Positions 15,648 through 24,846 are shown, counted from the first letter of the stretch. The stretch is 64,000 bases of DNA from Vogesella indigofera (GCF_003633895.1 NZ_RBID01000017.1:160507-224506); one strand, 5' to 3'. Translations and numbers: made by a program. The notes: a model not told the origin generated them from the sequence alone.

Positions 15648-16226
15648 TCAGGCACTGCTGTCGGTGGTGGTGGCGGCCGGCAGCTTGCTGGCGAGGAAGT
15701 CGTCGTAGCCCTTTTGCACCAGTTCGTAGGTCTGCTGGATGCCGCTGGCGATGTCGCCGCCCAGCACCTTCAGCCCGTCCAGAATGTCCCTGGCCTCGTT
15801 GAAGCCCTGTTCGAAGCCGCCACGCACCAGCGCGACAAAACTGCTGGCCCGCTCTTCCTCGCTCATTTCCGGATGCTGCTGCGCGTAGGCGTCATAAAAG
15901 CCGAGCGACAGCGACAGGATGCGCTCTGCGGTCGCCTCCGCGCTGTTTTCCTGCTTGGTGGCAGCAGCCTGCAGTGCATCGGCGCCGAACTCCGGTGCCA
16001 GCAGCTCGTTAATCTTGTCGATGGCGCTGCGATACAGCAGTTGCTGCGACTTGTTGCCGGCACCGATCGACACGTTCAGATTGTCGATCAGCTGGGCGTT
16101 CATCTCGTCGCGCGCGCTGCGCTCCAGCGCCGACGGCTTGTTGAGGCGGCCGGGCGCGGTACTGGCCTCGCTGTTGTGGGCGGCGGGGGTCAGTGACGAC
16201 ATCCCCGGGGTGGCAAACAAGGACAT
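15648..16226 (-). CDS. DUF5610 domain-containing protein
   Basis: The protein has 192 residues. The first 35 or so are low-complexity Ser/Ala/Pro. The rest matches my recollection of DUF5610: NLNVSIGAGNKSQQLLYRSA, INELLAPEFG, ATAERILSLSLGFYDAY and EQGFNEARDILDGL. No signal peptide or membrane segment is seen. The function of the family is unknown. It stands alone between a terminator-flanked gene on one side and an acyl-CoA dehydrogenase on the other. Confidence 0.75.
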   Translation of the reverse strand: MSLFATPGMSSLTPAAHNSEASTAPGRLNKPSALERSARDEMNAQLIDNLNVSIGAGNKSQQLLYRSAIDKINELLAPEFGADALQAAATKQENSAEATAERILSLSLGFYDAYAQQHPEMSEEERASSFVALVRGGFEQGFNEARDILDGLKVLGGDIASGIQQTYELVQKGYDDFLASKLPAATTTDSSA

Positions 16227-16349
16227 GGCAAACTCCCGCAGGCTGGCACGGCATGGCTGGCGGCCACGCCCGACTGCGGCGTGACTATCTCCTTGACGTT
16301 ATAGTGCTTTTTTCCGCGACTGCCGTTGTTTGCCGTGAGCCGGACGCAA

Positions 16350-16375
16350 AAAAGGCAGCCCGCAGGCTGCCTTTT
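16350..16375 (-). terminator. terminator of the acyl-CoA dehydrogenase gene
   Basis: AAAAGGCAGCC (16350-16360) pairs with GGCTGCCTTTT (16365-16375) around CGCA. Read leftward, it ends in a U-tract, 24 bp after the stop at 16400. Confidence 0.88.
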
Positions 16376-16399
16376 GTCGTGACCGCCAGCAGTGCGCGA

Positions 16400-18184
16400 T
16401 CAGAAGGCGAAGTGCTCGTCCGCCAGCGTCATCAGCGGCTTGGCGCCGCTCTTGATGGTGGCTTTCAGTGCTTCCACTTCCGGCAGCAGCTTGGCGAAGT
16501 AGAAGCGGGCGGTGGCAATCTTGGCCTTGTAGAAGTCGTCACCACCGGTTTCCAGCTTGGCGTAGGCCACTTCCGCCATCCGCGCCCACAGCCAGCCGTA
16601 GGTCAGGTGACCGAGCAGGCGCAGGTAGTCGCTGGCGGCGGCGCCGGCTTCGTCGCGGTCCTTCATTGACGCCATGCCGATGCCCATGGTGATGTCGCCG
16701 ATGTCTTTCAGTAGCTTGGCCAGCGGGGCGACGAACTCGGCCAGCTGCGCGTTGCCTTCGTTGGCCTGGCAGAACTTGTGGATCTGCTTGGTGAACTTGC
16801 GCAGCTTCTGGCCCTGATCCAGCAACACCTTGCGGCCGAGCAGGTCGATGGCCTGGATGCCGTTGGTGCCTTCGTAGATCTGCGAGATGCGGCAGTCGCG
16901 CACCAGCTGTTCCATGCCCCATTCGCGGATGAAGCCGTGGCCGCCAAATACCTGCATGCCAAGGTTGGCCGCAGTGTAGCCGTTGTCGGTCATGAAGGCC
17001 TTGGCCACCGGGGTCAGCAGCGCCACCAGGTCGGCGGCATCCTGTCGCGCGTTGGCGTCCGGGTGCTTCTCTTCGATGTCCAGCTGCAGCGCCAGCAGCG
17101 CGGCCAGCGCACGGCCGGCTTCGGTGTAGGCCTTCTGCGTCAGCAGCATGCGGCGCACGTCCGGGTGCACGATGATCGGGTCGGCGGCCTTTTCCGGGAA
17201 CTTGGCGCCGGCCATGGCGCGCATCTGCAGGCGGTCTTTGGCATAGCTCAGCGCGCCCTGGAACGCGGCTTCGCCGAGGCCCAGGCCCTGCATGCCGCAG
17301 CCGAGGCGGGCGGCGTTCATCATGGTGAACATGCAGGCCAGGCCCTTGTTGGCTTCGCCGATCAGGTAACCCTTGGCGCCGTCGAGGTTGATCACCGCGG
17401 TGGCGTTGGCCTTGATGCCCATCTTGTGTTCCAAGCTGCCGCAGTACACGCTGTTGCGGCTGCCGTCGGCGTGGAATTTCGGCACGATGAACAGCGAGAT
17501 GCCCTTCACATCCTTCGGTGCGTCCGGCAAGCGTGCCAGCACCAGGTGGATGATGTTGTCGGCCATGTCGTGCTCGCCGGCGGAGATGAAGATCTTGGTG
17601 CCGCTGATGCTGTAGCTGCCATCGCCGTTGGGTTCGGCCTTGGTTTTCAGCAGGCCGAGATCGGTGCCGCAGTGCGGCTCGGTCAGACACATGGTGCCGG
17701 TCCAGCTGCCATCGACCAGATGCGGCAGGTAGGTGGCTTTCTGCTCGTCGCTGCCGTGGGCGTGGATAGCGGAGTAGGCGCCGTGGCTCAGGCCGGGGTA
17801 CATCGACCACGCCACGTTGGCCGAGCACTGCATCTCGATGATCGGGAACGACAGCGTCTTGGGCATGCCTTGGCCGCCGTAGGCCGGGTCGCAGTCCAGT
17901 GCGGTGAAGCCCAGCTCGCAGAACTGCTTGTACGCTTCCTTGAAGCCGACCGGGGTGGTTACCGACTTGGTGGCGGCGTCGAAGGTGCAGCCTTCTTCGT
18001 CGGCCGGACGGTTCAGCGGTGCCAGTTCGTTCTCGCAGAATTGTGCCGCCGCCTCCAGATAAGACGAGAAAATGTCCTGCGTAGCTTCTTCATAACCCGG
18101 CAGCGAGGGCAGGGTATCCTGAACTTTGATCAGCTCGTTCAGGACAAAGTCAAAATCGCGCAGCGGTGCTTGATAAGCGGGCAT
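16400..18184 (-). CDS. acyl-CoA dehydrogenase with C-terminal extension domain
   Basis: The protein has 594 residues, longer than the roughly 380-residue short/medium-chain enzymes and matching the DmdC/AcdB-like group of about 590-600. It introduces the alpha-beta double bond into acyl-CoAs with FAD. Seen in order: an N-terminal helical domain, the FAD-binding middle domain (CLTEPHCGTDLGLLKTKAEP; ISGTKIFISAGEHD), and QVFGGHGFIREWGMEQLVRD. The catalytic Glu lies in the ISQIYEGTNGIQAIDLLGRK region, and an acyl-CoA_dh C-terminal domain covers about 470-590. A copy of the 13-bp repeat lies inside at 16961-16973 (codons for AANL). Substrate chain length cannot be told. It is monocistronic; fadD at 54.6 kb could supply substrates. 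Confidence 0.92.
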   Translation of the reverse strand: MPAYQAPLRDFDFVLNELIKVQDTLPSLPGYEEATQDIFSSYLEAAAQFCENELAPLNRPADEEGCTFDAATKSVTTPVGFKEAYKQFCELGFTALDCDPAYGGQGMPKTLSFPIIEMQCSANVAWSMYPGLSHGAYSAIHAHGSDEQKATYLPHLVDGSWTGTMCLTEPHCGTDLGLLKTKAEPNGDGSYSISGTKIFISAGEHDMADNIIHLVLARLPDAPKDVKGISLFIVPKFHADGSRNSVYCGSLEHKMGIKANATAVINLDGAKGYLIGEANKGLACMFTMMNAARLGCGMQGLGLGEAAFQGALSYAKDRLQMRAMAGAKFPEKAADPIIVHPDVRRMLLTQKAYTEAGRALAALLALQLDIEEKHPDANARQDAADLVALLTPVAKAFMTDNGYTAANLGMQVFGGHGFIREWGMEQLVRDCRISQIYEGTNGIQAIDLLGRKVLLDQGQKLRKFTKQIHKFCQANEGNAQLAEFVAPLAKLLKDIGDITMGIGMASMKDRDEAGAAASDYLRLLGHLTYGWLWARMAEVAYAKLETGGDDFYKAKIATARFYFAKLLPEVEALKATIKSGAKPLMTLADEHFAF

Positions 18185-18369
18185 GATGGTCTCCGTATTA
18201 ATGCACGGCCCGGATGCAACGGGTCGTCTCTCGTGTCGTATTGGGGTGGCGGCACAAAACCGTGTGCTGGGGCGTAGTGTGCACAGCGACGTCCGTTTAA
18301 GTCAAACGCTTGTTTTATTTTTATTGACCGGCGCGGCGCTGCCGGTCACGGAAAGGACGCGGGTTAGCG

Positions 18370-18927
18370 ATGAGTGTCAAACGCTGGTTATTGCGGCGTA
18401 TGCCGCACCCGGGAGAGTGGCTGGCCAATTCGGCCCTGCTGCGGCCGCTGGCCCCGTATCTGGGCCATCCCGCGCTGTGGAGCCTGCAGCGGCGCAAGGT
18501 GGCGCTGGCGGTGGCGGTCGGCCTGTTTTCCGGGCTGATGCCGGGGCCGACGCAGATGCTGACGGCGGCGCTGCTGGCGTTGCTTTTTCGCATCAACCTG
18601 CCGGTGGCGCTGGCCTGCACCCTGTATACCAATCCGCTGACCTATCTGCCGCTGTACTACCTGGCCTTCGAATTGGGCAAGCTGCTGCTGGGCATCAATG
18701 GCGAACTGGTCATGCCGCCGTTCCCGGTATTCGATGGCGAACACCTGTGGCAATGGCAGCATGCGGTGCTGGCGTGGACCATGCACATGGGGTGGCCGCT
18801 GGTGGTGGGGGTGCCGGCGCTGGGACTGGCCTTGGGCCTTGGCGGATATGTTATCGTGATGCTGTTATGGCAATGTGCCGTGTTGCGACAGTGGCGCAAG
18901 CGAAAGGAAGTTCGTGGATCTGACTGA
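18370..18927 (+). CDS. DUF2062 family membrane protein
   Basis: The protein has 185 residues. After a short basic N-terminus it shows the DUF2062 features: VALAVAVGLFSGLMPGPTQM, then LYTNPLTYLPLYYLAFELG and LLLGINGE. A second hydrophobic pair lies near 140-175. Function is unknown; members are small inner membrane proteins often found with glycosyltransferase or lipid genes. Its last 14 bases overlap the start of nudF, so the two are translationally linked. Confidence 0.85.
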   Translation: MSVKRWLLRRMPHPGEWLANSALLRPLAPYLGHPALWSLQRRKVALAVAVGLFSGLMPGPTQMLTAALLALLFRINLPVALACTLYTNPLTYLPLYYLAFELGKLLLGINGELVMPPFPVFDGEHLWQWQHAVLAWTMHMGWPLVVGVPALGLALGLGGYVIVMLLWQCAVLRQWRKRKEVRGSD

Positions 18928-19471
18928 AAAGAAACTGGCCGGCGAGCAGGTGTTCAGCGGCGGCTTCATCAAGGTGCAGCGCGATAGCGTGGCATTGCCG
19001 GACGGTAGCCCGGCTTGGCGCGAGTACATCCGTCACCCCGGTGCGGTGGCGGTGCTGGCGCTATCCGATGACGGCAAGCTGCTGCTGGAGCGCCAGTTCC
19101 GCTATCCGCTGGCGCGCACTTTTCTGGAGATCCCTGCCGGCAAGATCGATCCGCAGGAGGCGCCGCTGGCGACCGCCAAGCGCGAACTGCTGGAAGAAAC
19201 CGGTTACCGGGCGGCCAACTGGTTTTATCTGGGCAAGGCGTATCCGTGCATCGGCTATTCTGATGAAGTGATTCACTATTATCTGGCGACCGCGCTGACC
19301 GCCGGCGAGCGGCAGCTGGACGAGGGCGAATTTCTGGAAGTGCTGACTGTGCCACTGGCCGAGGTAATGACGATGACACTGGATGGCCGTATCTGCGATA
19401 GCAAGAGCCTGGTCGGCCTGCACTGGTTGGCCGCATGGCAACGCGGAGAGCTGCGCTGTGAAGCCCTTTGA
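18914..19471 (+). CDS. nudF: ADP-ribose pyrophosphatase, NUDIX hydrolase
   Basis: The protein has 185 residues, starting with GTG at 18914 placed after AAAGGAAG (18903-18910). It hydrolyses ADP-ribose and related nucleotide sugars. The complete NUDIX box reads GKIDPQEAPLATAKRELLEE plus TGY, with all catalytic glutamates present, preceded by FLEIPA as in NudF. The C-terminal EGEFLEVLTVPLAEV matches the family. The gene overlaps both neighbours (DUF2062 upstream, PilZ downstream), so it is the middle of a tightly packed three-gene operon. Confidence 0.88.
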   Translation: MDLTEKKLAGEQVFSGGFIKVQRDSVALPDGSPAWREYIRHPGAVAVLALSDDGKLLLERQFRYPLARTFLEIPAGKIDPQEAPLATAKRELLEETGYRAANWFYLGKAYPCIGYSDEVIHYYLATALTAGERQLDEGEFLEVLTVPLAEVMTMTLDGRICDSKSLVGLHWLAAWQRGELRCEAL

Positions 19472-19769
19472 CGCGCATCACGAGCGTCGTGGCGGCAAAC
19501 GCCTGCGCATGGGCTGCCGTGCCAAGATGAAATCGCGCCATACCGGCGAAACCCACTATGGCGAATGCGTGGATCTGTCGGTGGATGGCCTCGCCATCCG
19601 CTCTGCGTTCGTGCCGCAATTCGGCGAAATTCTGGAAGTCACTATCATCGTGCCGCCGGTCGGCGCGGTGTACAGCAAACCGTTCGAAACCGTGGTGGAG
19701 GTGCGCCGCTGCAATGAAGTGGAGCGCGGCAAGCTGTATGAAATCGGCGCAAAAATTATCAAACGCTAG
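19458..19769 (+). CDS. PilZ domain protein (probable c-di-GMP receptor)
   Basis: The protein has 103 residues. The start is the GTG at 19458, placed 7 nt after GGAGAG and overlapping nudF by 14 bp. It carries both c-di-GMP-binding motifs: the arginine motif ERRGGKRLR (RxxxR) near the N-terminus, and VDLSVDGLAI (DxSxxG) about 30 residues on. The remainder is a PilZ beta-barrel. It is a stand-alone single-domain PilZ, so it would act through partner proteins. A diguanylate cyclase gene with an intact GGEEF lies 5 kb downstream. Confidence 0.85.
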   Translation: MKPFDAHHERRGGKRLRMGCRAKMKSRHTGETHYGECVDLSVDGLAIRSAFVPQFGEILEVTIIVPPVGAVYSKPFETVVEVRRCNEVERGKLYEIGAKIIKR

Positions 19770-19799
19770 TTAATTCACCTGCATAAATTGCTTGTACTA

Positions 19800-19829
19800 A
19801 AAAAGTCGCTGGAATGGCGGCTTTTTTTA
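19800..19829 (+). terminator. terminator of the DUF2062-nudF-PilZ operon
   Basis: AAAAAAGTCGC (19800-19810) pairs with GCGGCTTTTTT (19819-19829) with one G-U pair, and the T-run continues. It lies 30 bp after the PilZ stop. Confidence 0.8.
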
Positions 19830-19849
19830 TTTGCAGCAGCGCTACTGTG

Positions 19850-19930
19850 CTATACCCAAAAAAACAGATGCAGCTTGTTAGTCCACTGATAACTTGGCAA
19901 GGGGGAAGAACGGTGCGATTGGCACCGTTC
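19850..19930 (+). promoter_or_regulatory. sigma-S-like -10 element and leader hairpin before prkA
   Basis: GCTATACCCAA (19850-19860) resembles the sigma-S extended -10, with no good -35. In the leader, GAACGGTGC (19908-19916) pairs with GCACCGTTC (19922-19930) around GATTG. No T-run follows, so the hairpin is unlikely to be a terminator and may be a leader structure. In E. coli the yeaGH operon is under stress (RpoS) control; here this is an inference from the motif. Confidence 0.4.
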
Positions 19931-19964
19931 CCGCTCCGCTTGCCTCCAGCAGGAGGGTTAAGCC

Positions 19965-21893
19965 ATGAGCCCCGACATCTTCAGCAGTTTCGCTTCCCGT
20001 TTCGATCGCACTCGCGAAGAAGAATTGACCATTCAGGAGTATCTGGAACTGTGCAAGCAGGATCGCACAGCCTATGCGTCTGCGGCCGAACGCATGCTGA
20101 TGGCGGTGGGCGAGCCGGAAGTGGTCGATACCCGTCATGATCCCCGCCTGTCACGCATCTTCAGCAACAAAATCATCCGTGTTTACCCGGCATTCCGTGA
20201 CTTTTACGGCATGGAAGAAGTGGTGGAGCAGGTTGTGTCCTACTTCCGCCATGCTGCGCAGGGGCTGGAAGAGAAGAAGCAGATTCTCTATCTGCTGGGG
20301 CCGGTCGGCGGCGGCAAGTCCTCCATCGCCGAGAAGCTGAAAGAGCTGATGGAACGGGTGCCGTTCTATGCCATCAAGGGCAGCCCGGTCAACGAATCGC
20401 CGCTGGGGCTGTTCAACTACGACGAGGACGGCCCGATCCTGGAAGAGCAGTACGGCATTCCGCGCCGCTACCTGCGTGGCATTCCCAGCCCGTGGGCGGT
20501 GAAGCGGCTGCACGAATTCAACGGCGACATCAGCCAGTTCCGCGTGGTGCGGCGTTATCCCTCGGTGCTGAAACAGGTGGCGGTGGCCAAAACCGAGCCG
20601 GGCGACGAAAACAACCAGGACATCAGCTCGCTGGTGGGTAAGGTCGATATCCGCAAGCTGGAAAGCTACGCCCAGGATGACCCGGATGCCTACAGCTACT
20701 CCGGCGGCCTGTGCCTGGCCAACCAGGGGCTGCTGGAATTCGTGGAAATGTTCAAGGCGCCGATCAAGGTGCTGCACCCGCTGCTGACCGCCACCCAGGA
20801 GGGCAACTTCAAGGGCACCGAAGGCTTTGGCGCCATTCCGTTTGACGGCATCATCCTCGCCCACTCCAACGAGAGCGAATGGAAGCAGTTCCGCAACAAC
20901 AAGAACAACGAGGCCTTCCTCGACCGTATCTACATCGTCAAGGTGCCGTACTGCCTGCGCGTCACCGACGAAACCCGCATCTACGACAAGCTGATCCGTA
21001 ACTCGTCGCTGGGCGGCGCGCCGTGCGCACCGGGCACCCTGAAGATGATGGCCCAGTTTTCGGTGCTGTCGCGGCTGAAGGATCCGGAAAACTCCAGCCT
21101 GTTCAGCAAGATGCAGGTCTATGACGGTGAAAACCTGAAGGACACCGATCCGAAGGCCAAGTCGCAGCAGGAATACCGCGATTTTGCCGGCGTCGACGAA
21201 GGCATGAGCGGGCTGTCGACCCGCTTCGCCTACAAGATCCTGTCCAAGGTGTTCAACTTCGACCACACCGAGGTGGCGGCCAACCCGGTACACCTGCTCT
21301 ACGTGCTGGAGCAGCAGGTCGAGCGCGAACAGTTTCCGCCGGAGCTGGAGCAGAAATATCTCACCTTTATCAAGGAGTTTCTGGCACCGAAGTATGTCGA
21401 ATTTATCGGCAAGGAAATCCAGACCGCCTATCTGGAAAGCTACTCCGAGTACGGCCAGAACATTTTTGATCGTTACGTGACCTTTGCCGATTACTGGATT
21501 CAGGACCAGGAGTACCGCGACCAGGATACCGGCGAAAGCTTTGACCGCAACTCGCTCAACGCCGAACTGGAAAAGATCGAGAAACCGGCCGGCATCTCCA
21601 ACCCGAAAGACTTCCGCAACGAGATCGTCAACTTCGTGTTGCGGGCACGGGCCAACAATGCCGGCAAGAACCCGACCTGGACCAGTTACGAGAAGCTGCG
21701 CACGGTCATCGAGAAGAAAATGTTCTCCAATACCGAGGAGCTGCTGCCGGTGATCAGCTTCAATGCCAAGGCCAGCGCGGATGAGGCCAAAAAGCACGAA
21801 GACTTTGTCAACCGCATGGTGACCAAAGGCTATACCCCGAAGCAGGTCCGCTTGCTGTGCGAATGGTATCTGCGGGTGCGCAAGTCGTCCTGA
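19965..21893 (+). CDS. prkA: PrkA family serine protein kinase / AAA-type ATPase (YeaG-like)
   Basis: The protein has 642 residues, the normal length. An N-terminal AAA domain has Walker A GPVGGGKSS (about residue 112) and an acidic/hydrophobic Walker B region (GIILAHSNESEW further on). A C-terminal PrkA kinase-like domain covers about 370-640. The family is a cytoplasmic stress-response kinase with ATPase or protease-like activity reported in various bacteria. A strong RBS (GGAGGG) precedes the ATG at 19965. It is the first gene of the conserved prkA-yeaH-spoVR operon, whose members are almost always found together and are induced by starvation or nitrogen stress. Confidence 0.95.
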   Translation: MSPDIFSSFASRFDRTREEELTIQEYLELCKQDRTAYASAAERMLMAVGEPEVVDTRHDPRLSRIFSNKIIRVYPAFRDFYGMEEVVEQVVSYFRHAAQGLEEKKQILYLLGPVGGGKSSIAEKLKELMERVPFYAIKGSPVNESPLGLFNYDEDGPILEEQYGIPRRYLRGIPSPWAVKRLHEFNGDISQFRVVRRYPSVLKQVAVAKTEPGDENNQDISSLVGKVDIRKLESYAQDDPDAYSYSGGLCLANQGLLEFVEMFKAPIKVLHPLLTATQEGNFKGTEGFGAIPFDGIILAHSNESEWKQFRNNKNNEAFLDRIYIVKVPYCLRVTDETRIYDKLIRNSSLGGAPCAPGTLKMMAQFSVLSRLKDPENSSLFSKMQVYDGENLKDTDPKAKSQQEYRDFAGVDEGMSGLSTRFAYKILSKVFNFDHTEVAANPVHLLYVLEQQVEREQFPPELEQKYLTFIKEFLAPKYVEFIGKEIQTAYLESYSEYGQNIFDRYVTFADYWIQDQEYRDQDTGESFDRNSLNAELEKIEKPAGISNPKDFRNEIVNFVLRARANNAGKNPTWTSYEKLRTVIEKKMFSNTEELLPVISFNAKASADEAKKHEDFVNRMVTKGYTPKQVRLLCEWYLRVRKSS

Positions 21894-21907
21894 GCAATAG
21901 CGGCGCC

Positions 21908-21938
21908 AACGTTGGCCGCGGGGCCTGCGGCCAACGTG
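21908..21938. repeat. pair of imperfect copies of the 13-bp word between prkA and yeaH
   Basis: AACGTTGGCCGCG (21908-21920) and TGCGGCCAACGTG (21926-21938) face each other across five bases. Each differs from the consensus at one end. They can form a hairpin in the prkA-yeaH spacer, but no U-tract follows, so read-through into yeaH is expected. Confidence 0.6.
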
Positions 21939-21967
21939 CGTACCGCACACAAGGCTAGGAGACAATC

Positions 21968-23239
21968 ATGTCGAATATCATCGACAGAAGACTCAACGGC
22001 AAGAACAAGTCGGCGGTCAACCGCGAGCGTTTTTTGCGCCGCTTCAAGGCCCAGATCAAGGAGGCCGTCGGCAAGGCCATCAAGGGACGCAGCATCACCG
22101 ATATCGATAGCGGCGAGAGCGTGTCCATTCCGGTAAAGGACATCTCCGAGCCGAATTTTCATCATGGCCGCGGTGGCCGTAATGATCAGGTCCACCCCGG
22201 CAACGAGGAGTTCATCCGTGGCGACCGCATCAACCGTCCGCAGGGCGGTGGCGCCGGCGGTGGCGGCGGCAAAGCCAGTAACGAAGGCGAGGGCGAGGAC
22301 GACTTTGCCTTCCAGCTGTCGCGCGAAGAATTCATGAACGTGTTTTTCGAGGATCTGGCGCTGCCCAACCTGATCAAGACCCAGCTGATGGGTATTGAGG
22401 AAATGAAGTCGGTGCGCGCCGGCTATACCAATGACGGCACGCCGGCCAATATCAGCATCGTGCGTTCGCTGCGCAGCGCGCTGGCGCGCCGGGTGGCGAT
22501 GGGGGCACCGACGCTGCGCCAGCTGCGCGAGGCGGAAGAAGACCTCGACACGCTGCTGGAGTCCGACGCGGACTCCGGTCCGGAGGTGCGCGAGCGGCGC
22601 AAGCGCATCCACGCACTGCGCGAGAAGGTCAACCGCATCCCGTTCATCGATCCCTACGACCTGCGCTACAACAACCGTGTCAAGCAGCCCAAGCCGACCA
22701 GCCAGGCGGTGATGTTCTGCATCATGGACGTGTCCGGCTCGATGGACGAGTCGAAAAAGGACATGGCCAAGCGCTTTTTCATCCTGCTGTACCTGTTCTT
22801 GCAGCGCAATTACGAAAAGATCGAGGTGGTGTTCATCCGTCACCACACCAGTGCGGTCGAGGTCAGCGAGGAGGATTTTTTCCACTCCCGCGAATCCGGC
22901 GGTACCGTGGTGTCGTCGGCGCTGAACCTGATGCACGACATCGTGCAGAAGCGCTACGCCAACCGCGACTGGAATATCTACGCGGCGCAGGCCTCAGATG
23001 GTGACAACTGGGACAGCGACTCGGCCAACTGTGGCCGCATCATGCAGGAAAGCCTGCTGCCGTGGTGCCAGTACTTCGCCTATATCGAGATCACCCAGGG
23101 CGAACCGCAAAACCTGTGGTACGAGTACCTGAAAGTGGCGGAGCACTACAAGCACTTCGCGATGCAGAAGATCGGCTCGCCGGCGGACATCTACCCGGTG
23201 TTCCGCGAGCTGTTCAAACGCCAGCCTGCCACCCGCTAG
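21968..23239 (+). CDS. yeaH: DUF444 family (YeaH/YhbH) von Willebrand A-like protein
   Basis: The protein has 423 residues. The basic N-terminus ([19 protein letters not shown]) and the Gly-rich linker near residue 90-105 ([20 protein letters not shown]) are family features. A C-terminal vWA-like domain follows with a MIDAS-type motif [10 protein letters not shown]. YeaH is functionally linked with PrkA/YeaG in stationary-phase and stress survival; its biochemical role is unclear. RBS AGGAGA precedes the ATG at 21968, 74 bp after prkA. It is the second gene of the operon. Confidence 0.93.
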   Translation: MSNIIDRRLNGKNKSAVNRERFLRRFKAQIKEAVGKAIKGRSITDIDSGESVSIPVKDISEPNFHHGRGGRNDQVHPGNEEFIRGDRINRPQGGGAGGGGGKASNEGEGEDDFAFQLSREEFMNVFFEDLALPNLIKTQLMGIEEMKSVRAGYTNDGTPANISIVRSLRSALARRVAMGAPTLRQLREAEEDLDTLLESDADSGPEVRERRKRIHALREKVNRIPFIDPYDLRYNNRVKQPKPTSQAVMFCIMDVSGSMDESKKDMAKRFFILLYLFLQRNYEKIEVVFIRHHTSAVEVSEEDFFHSRESGGTVVSSALNLMHDIVQKRYANRDWNIYAAQASDGDNWDSDSANCGRIMQESLLPWCQYFAYIEITQGEPQNLWYEYLKVAEHYKHFAMQKIGSPADIYPVFRELFKRQPATR

Positions 23240-23273
23240 CCCCCGGCAGCACACATATGGAGAGCGAGGCATC

Positions 23274-24788
23274 ATGAAACCGATCTCTACCGGCTCCGAA
23301 TGGACCTTTGACCTGATTGAACGTTACGACGCCGCCATCCGCGAGATCGCGCACGGCGAGTTTCACCTCGACACCTACCCGGTGCAGCTGGAGATCATTA
23401 CCGCCGAGCAGATGATGGACGCCTATTCCTCGGTCGGCATGCCGGTCAACTACCAGCACTGGAGCTTCGGCAAGCACTTCGTGCAGACCGAAAAAGGCTA
23501 CAAGCGTGGCCAGATGGGGCTGGCCTATGAAATCGTGATCAATTCCAATCCCTGCATCGCCTACCTGATGGAAGAGAACACCATGACCATGCAGGCGCTG
23601 GTGATCGCGCATGCCGCCTATGGCCACAACAGCTTTTTCAAGGGCAACTACCTGTTCCGCACCTGGACTGACGCCTCGGCCATCATCGACTACCTGGTGT
23701 TCGCAAAGCAGTACATCAGCCGCTGCGAGGAGCGTTACGGCATCGATGCGGTGGAAGAGCTGCTGGACTCCTGTCACGCGCTGATGAACTACGGTGTCGA
23801 CCGCTACAAGCGGCCACAGAAACTGTCGCTGGCCGAGGAGCAGGCACGGCAGGTCGAGCGTGAAAACTACCTGCAGCTGCAGGTCAACGACCTGTGGCGC
23901 ACCATCCCGCGCCGGGAAAAGGACGGTGCCAGCCGCGCGGCGCCGCGCTTCCCGTCGGAGCCGCAGGAAAACATCCTCTATTTCATCGAAAAATCGGCGC
24001 CGTTGCTGGAGCCGTGGCAGCGCGAAATCGTGCGCATCGTGCGCAAGGTGGCGCAGTATTTCTATCCGCAACGCCAGACCCAAGTGATGAACGAGGGCTG
24101 GGCCACCTTCTGGCACTACACGCTGATGAACCGGCTGTACGACAAGGAGATGCTGACCGATGGCGCGATGATGGAATTCCTGCAGAGCCACACCAATGTG
24201 GTGTACCAGCCGCCGGTGACCGCGCGCTGGTACAACGGCATCAATCCGTACGCGCTGGGTTTCTCCATGTACCAGGACATCAAGCGTATCTGCGAGGCCC
24301 CAACCGACGAGGACCGCGAGTGGTTCCCGGACATTGCCGGCACACCATGGCGGCCGGTGCTGGAGTTCGCGATGAAAAATTTCAAGGACGAGAGCTTCAT
24401 CTCGCAATACCTGTCACCCAAGCTGATCCGCGATTTCCGCTTTTTTGCCATCCGCGACGACGACCGCGACGACAAGCTGGAGGTGTCTGCCATTCACGAC
24501 GAGCAGGGCTACCAGGCGATCCGTGCCAAATTGTCGGAGCAGTACAACCTCGGCTCGCGCGAGCCGAACATCCAGGTGTGGTCGGTGAACGTGCGCGGTG
24601 ATCGCGGCCTGACCCTGCGCCATACCCGCCACAATCGCAAACCGCTGGACGAGGCCAGCGCGCAGGAGGTGCTGAAGCATGTCGCCAGGCTGTGGGGCTT
24701 CGGCGTCAAGCTGGAAAGTGTCGACAGTGACGGCACGGTGCAGCAGCGTTTCGACTGTCATCCGGAGGTGGCGGCAGCCAGCCTCTGA
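23274..24788 (+). CDS. SpoVR family protein (YcgB-like)
   Basis: The protein has 504 residues, the family length. It opens with the conserved EWTFDLIERYDAAIREIA. Characteristic stretches are MPVNYQHWSFGKHF, LVIAHAAYGHNSFFKGNYLF, MNEGWATFWHYTLMN and NPYALGFSMYQDIKR. SpoVR was named for a Bacillus cortex mutant; its role in non-sporulating bacteria is unknown but it follows prkA-yeaH in many proteobacteria. Here it starts 34 bp after yeaH. The His/Glu-rich motifs (HAAYGHN, NEGWATFWH) look like metal ligands, an inference only. Confidence 0.93.
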   Translation: MKPISTGSEWTFDLIERYDAAIREIAHGEFHLDTYPVQLEIITAEQMMDAYSSVGMPVNYQHWSFGKHFVQTEKGYKRGQMGLAYEIVINSNPCIAYLMEENTMTMQALVIAHAAYGHNSFFKGNYLFRTWTDASAIIDYLVFAKQYISRCEERYGIDAVEELLDSCHALMNYGVDRYKRPQKLSLAEEQARQVERENYLQLQVNDLWRTIPRREKDGASRAAPRFPSEPQENILYFIEKSAPLLEPWQREIVRIVRKVAQYFYPQRQTQVMNEGWATFWHYTLMNRLYDKEMLTDGAMMEFLQSHTNVVYQPPVTARWYNGINPYALGFSMYQDIKRICEAPTDEDREWFPDIAGTPWRPVLEFAMKNFKDESFISQYLSPKLIRDFRFFAIRDDDRDDKLEVSAIHDEQGYQAIRAKLSEQYNLGSREPNIQVWSVNVRGDRGLTLRHTRHNRKPLDEASAQEVLKHVARLWGFGVKLESVDSDGTVQQRFDCHPEVAAASL

Positions 24789-24820
24789 ACTGCCGGCAGC
24801 AGCCGGTTACCTGCTTCGAA

Positions 24821-24846
24821 CTTGCGGCCAACGTTGGCCACAAGTC
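24821..24846. repeat. 13-bp word extended to a near-perfect palindrome after spoVR
   Basis: TGCGGCCAACGTT at 24823-24835 is followed by GGCCACAAG, so 24821-24845 reads as a self-complementary stem (CTTG..GGCCAACGTTGGCC..CAAG) with no loop. It is 33 bp after the spoVR stop and may mark the operon end, though no T-run follows. Confidence 0.6.
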
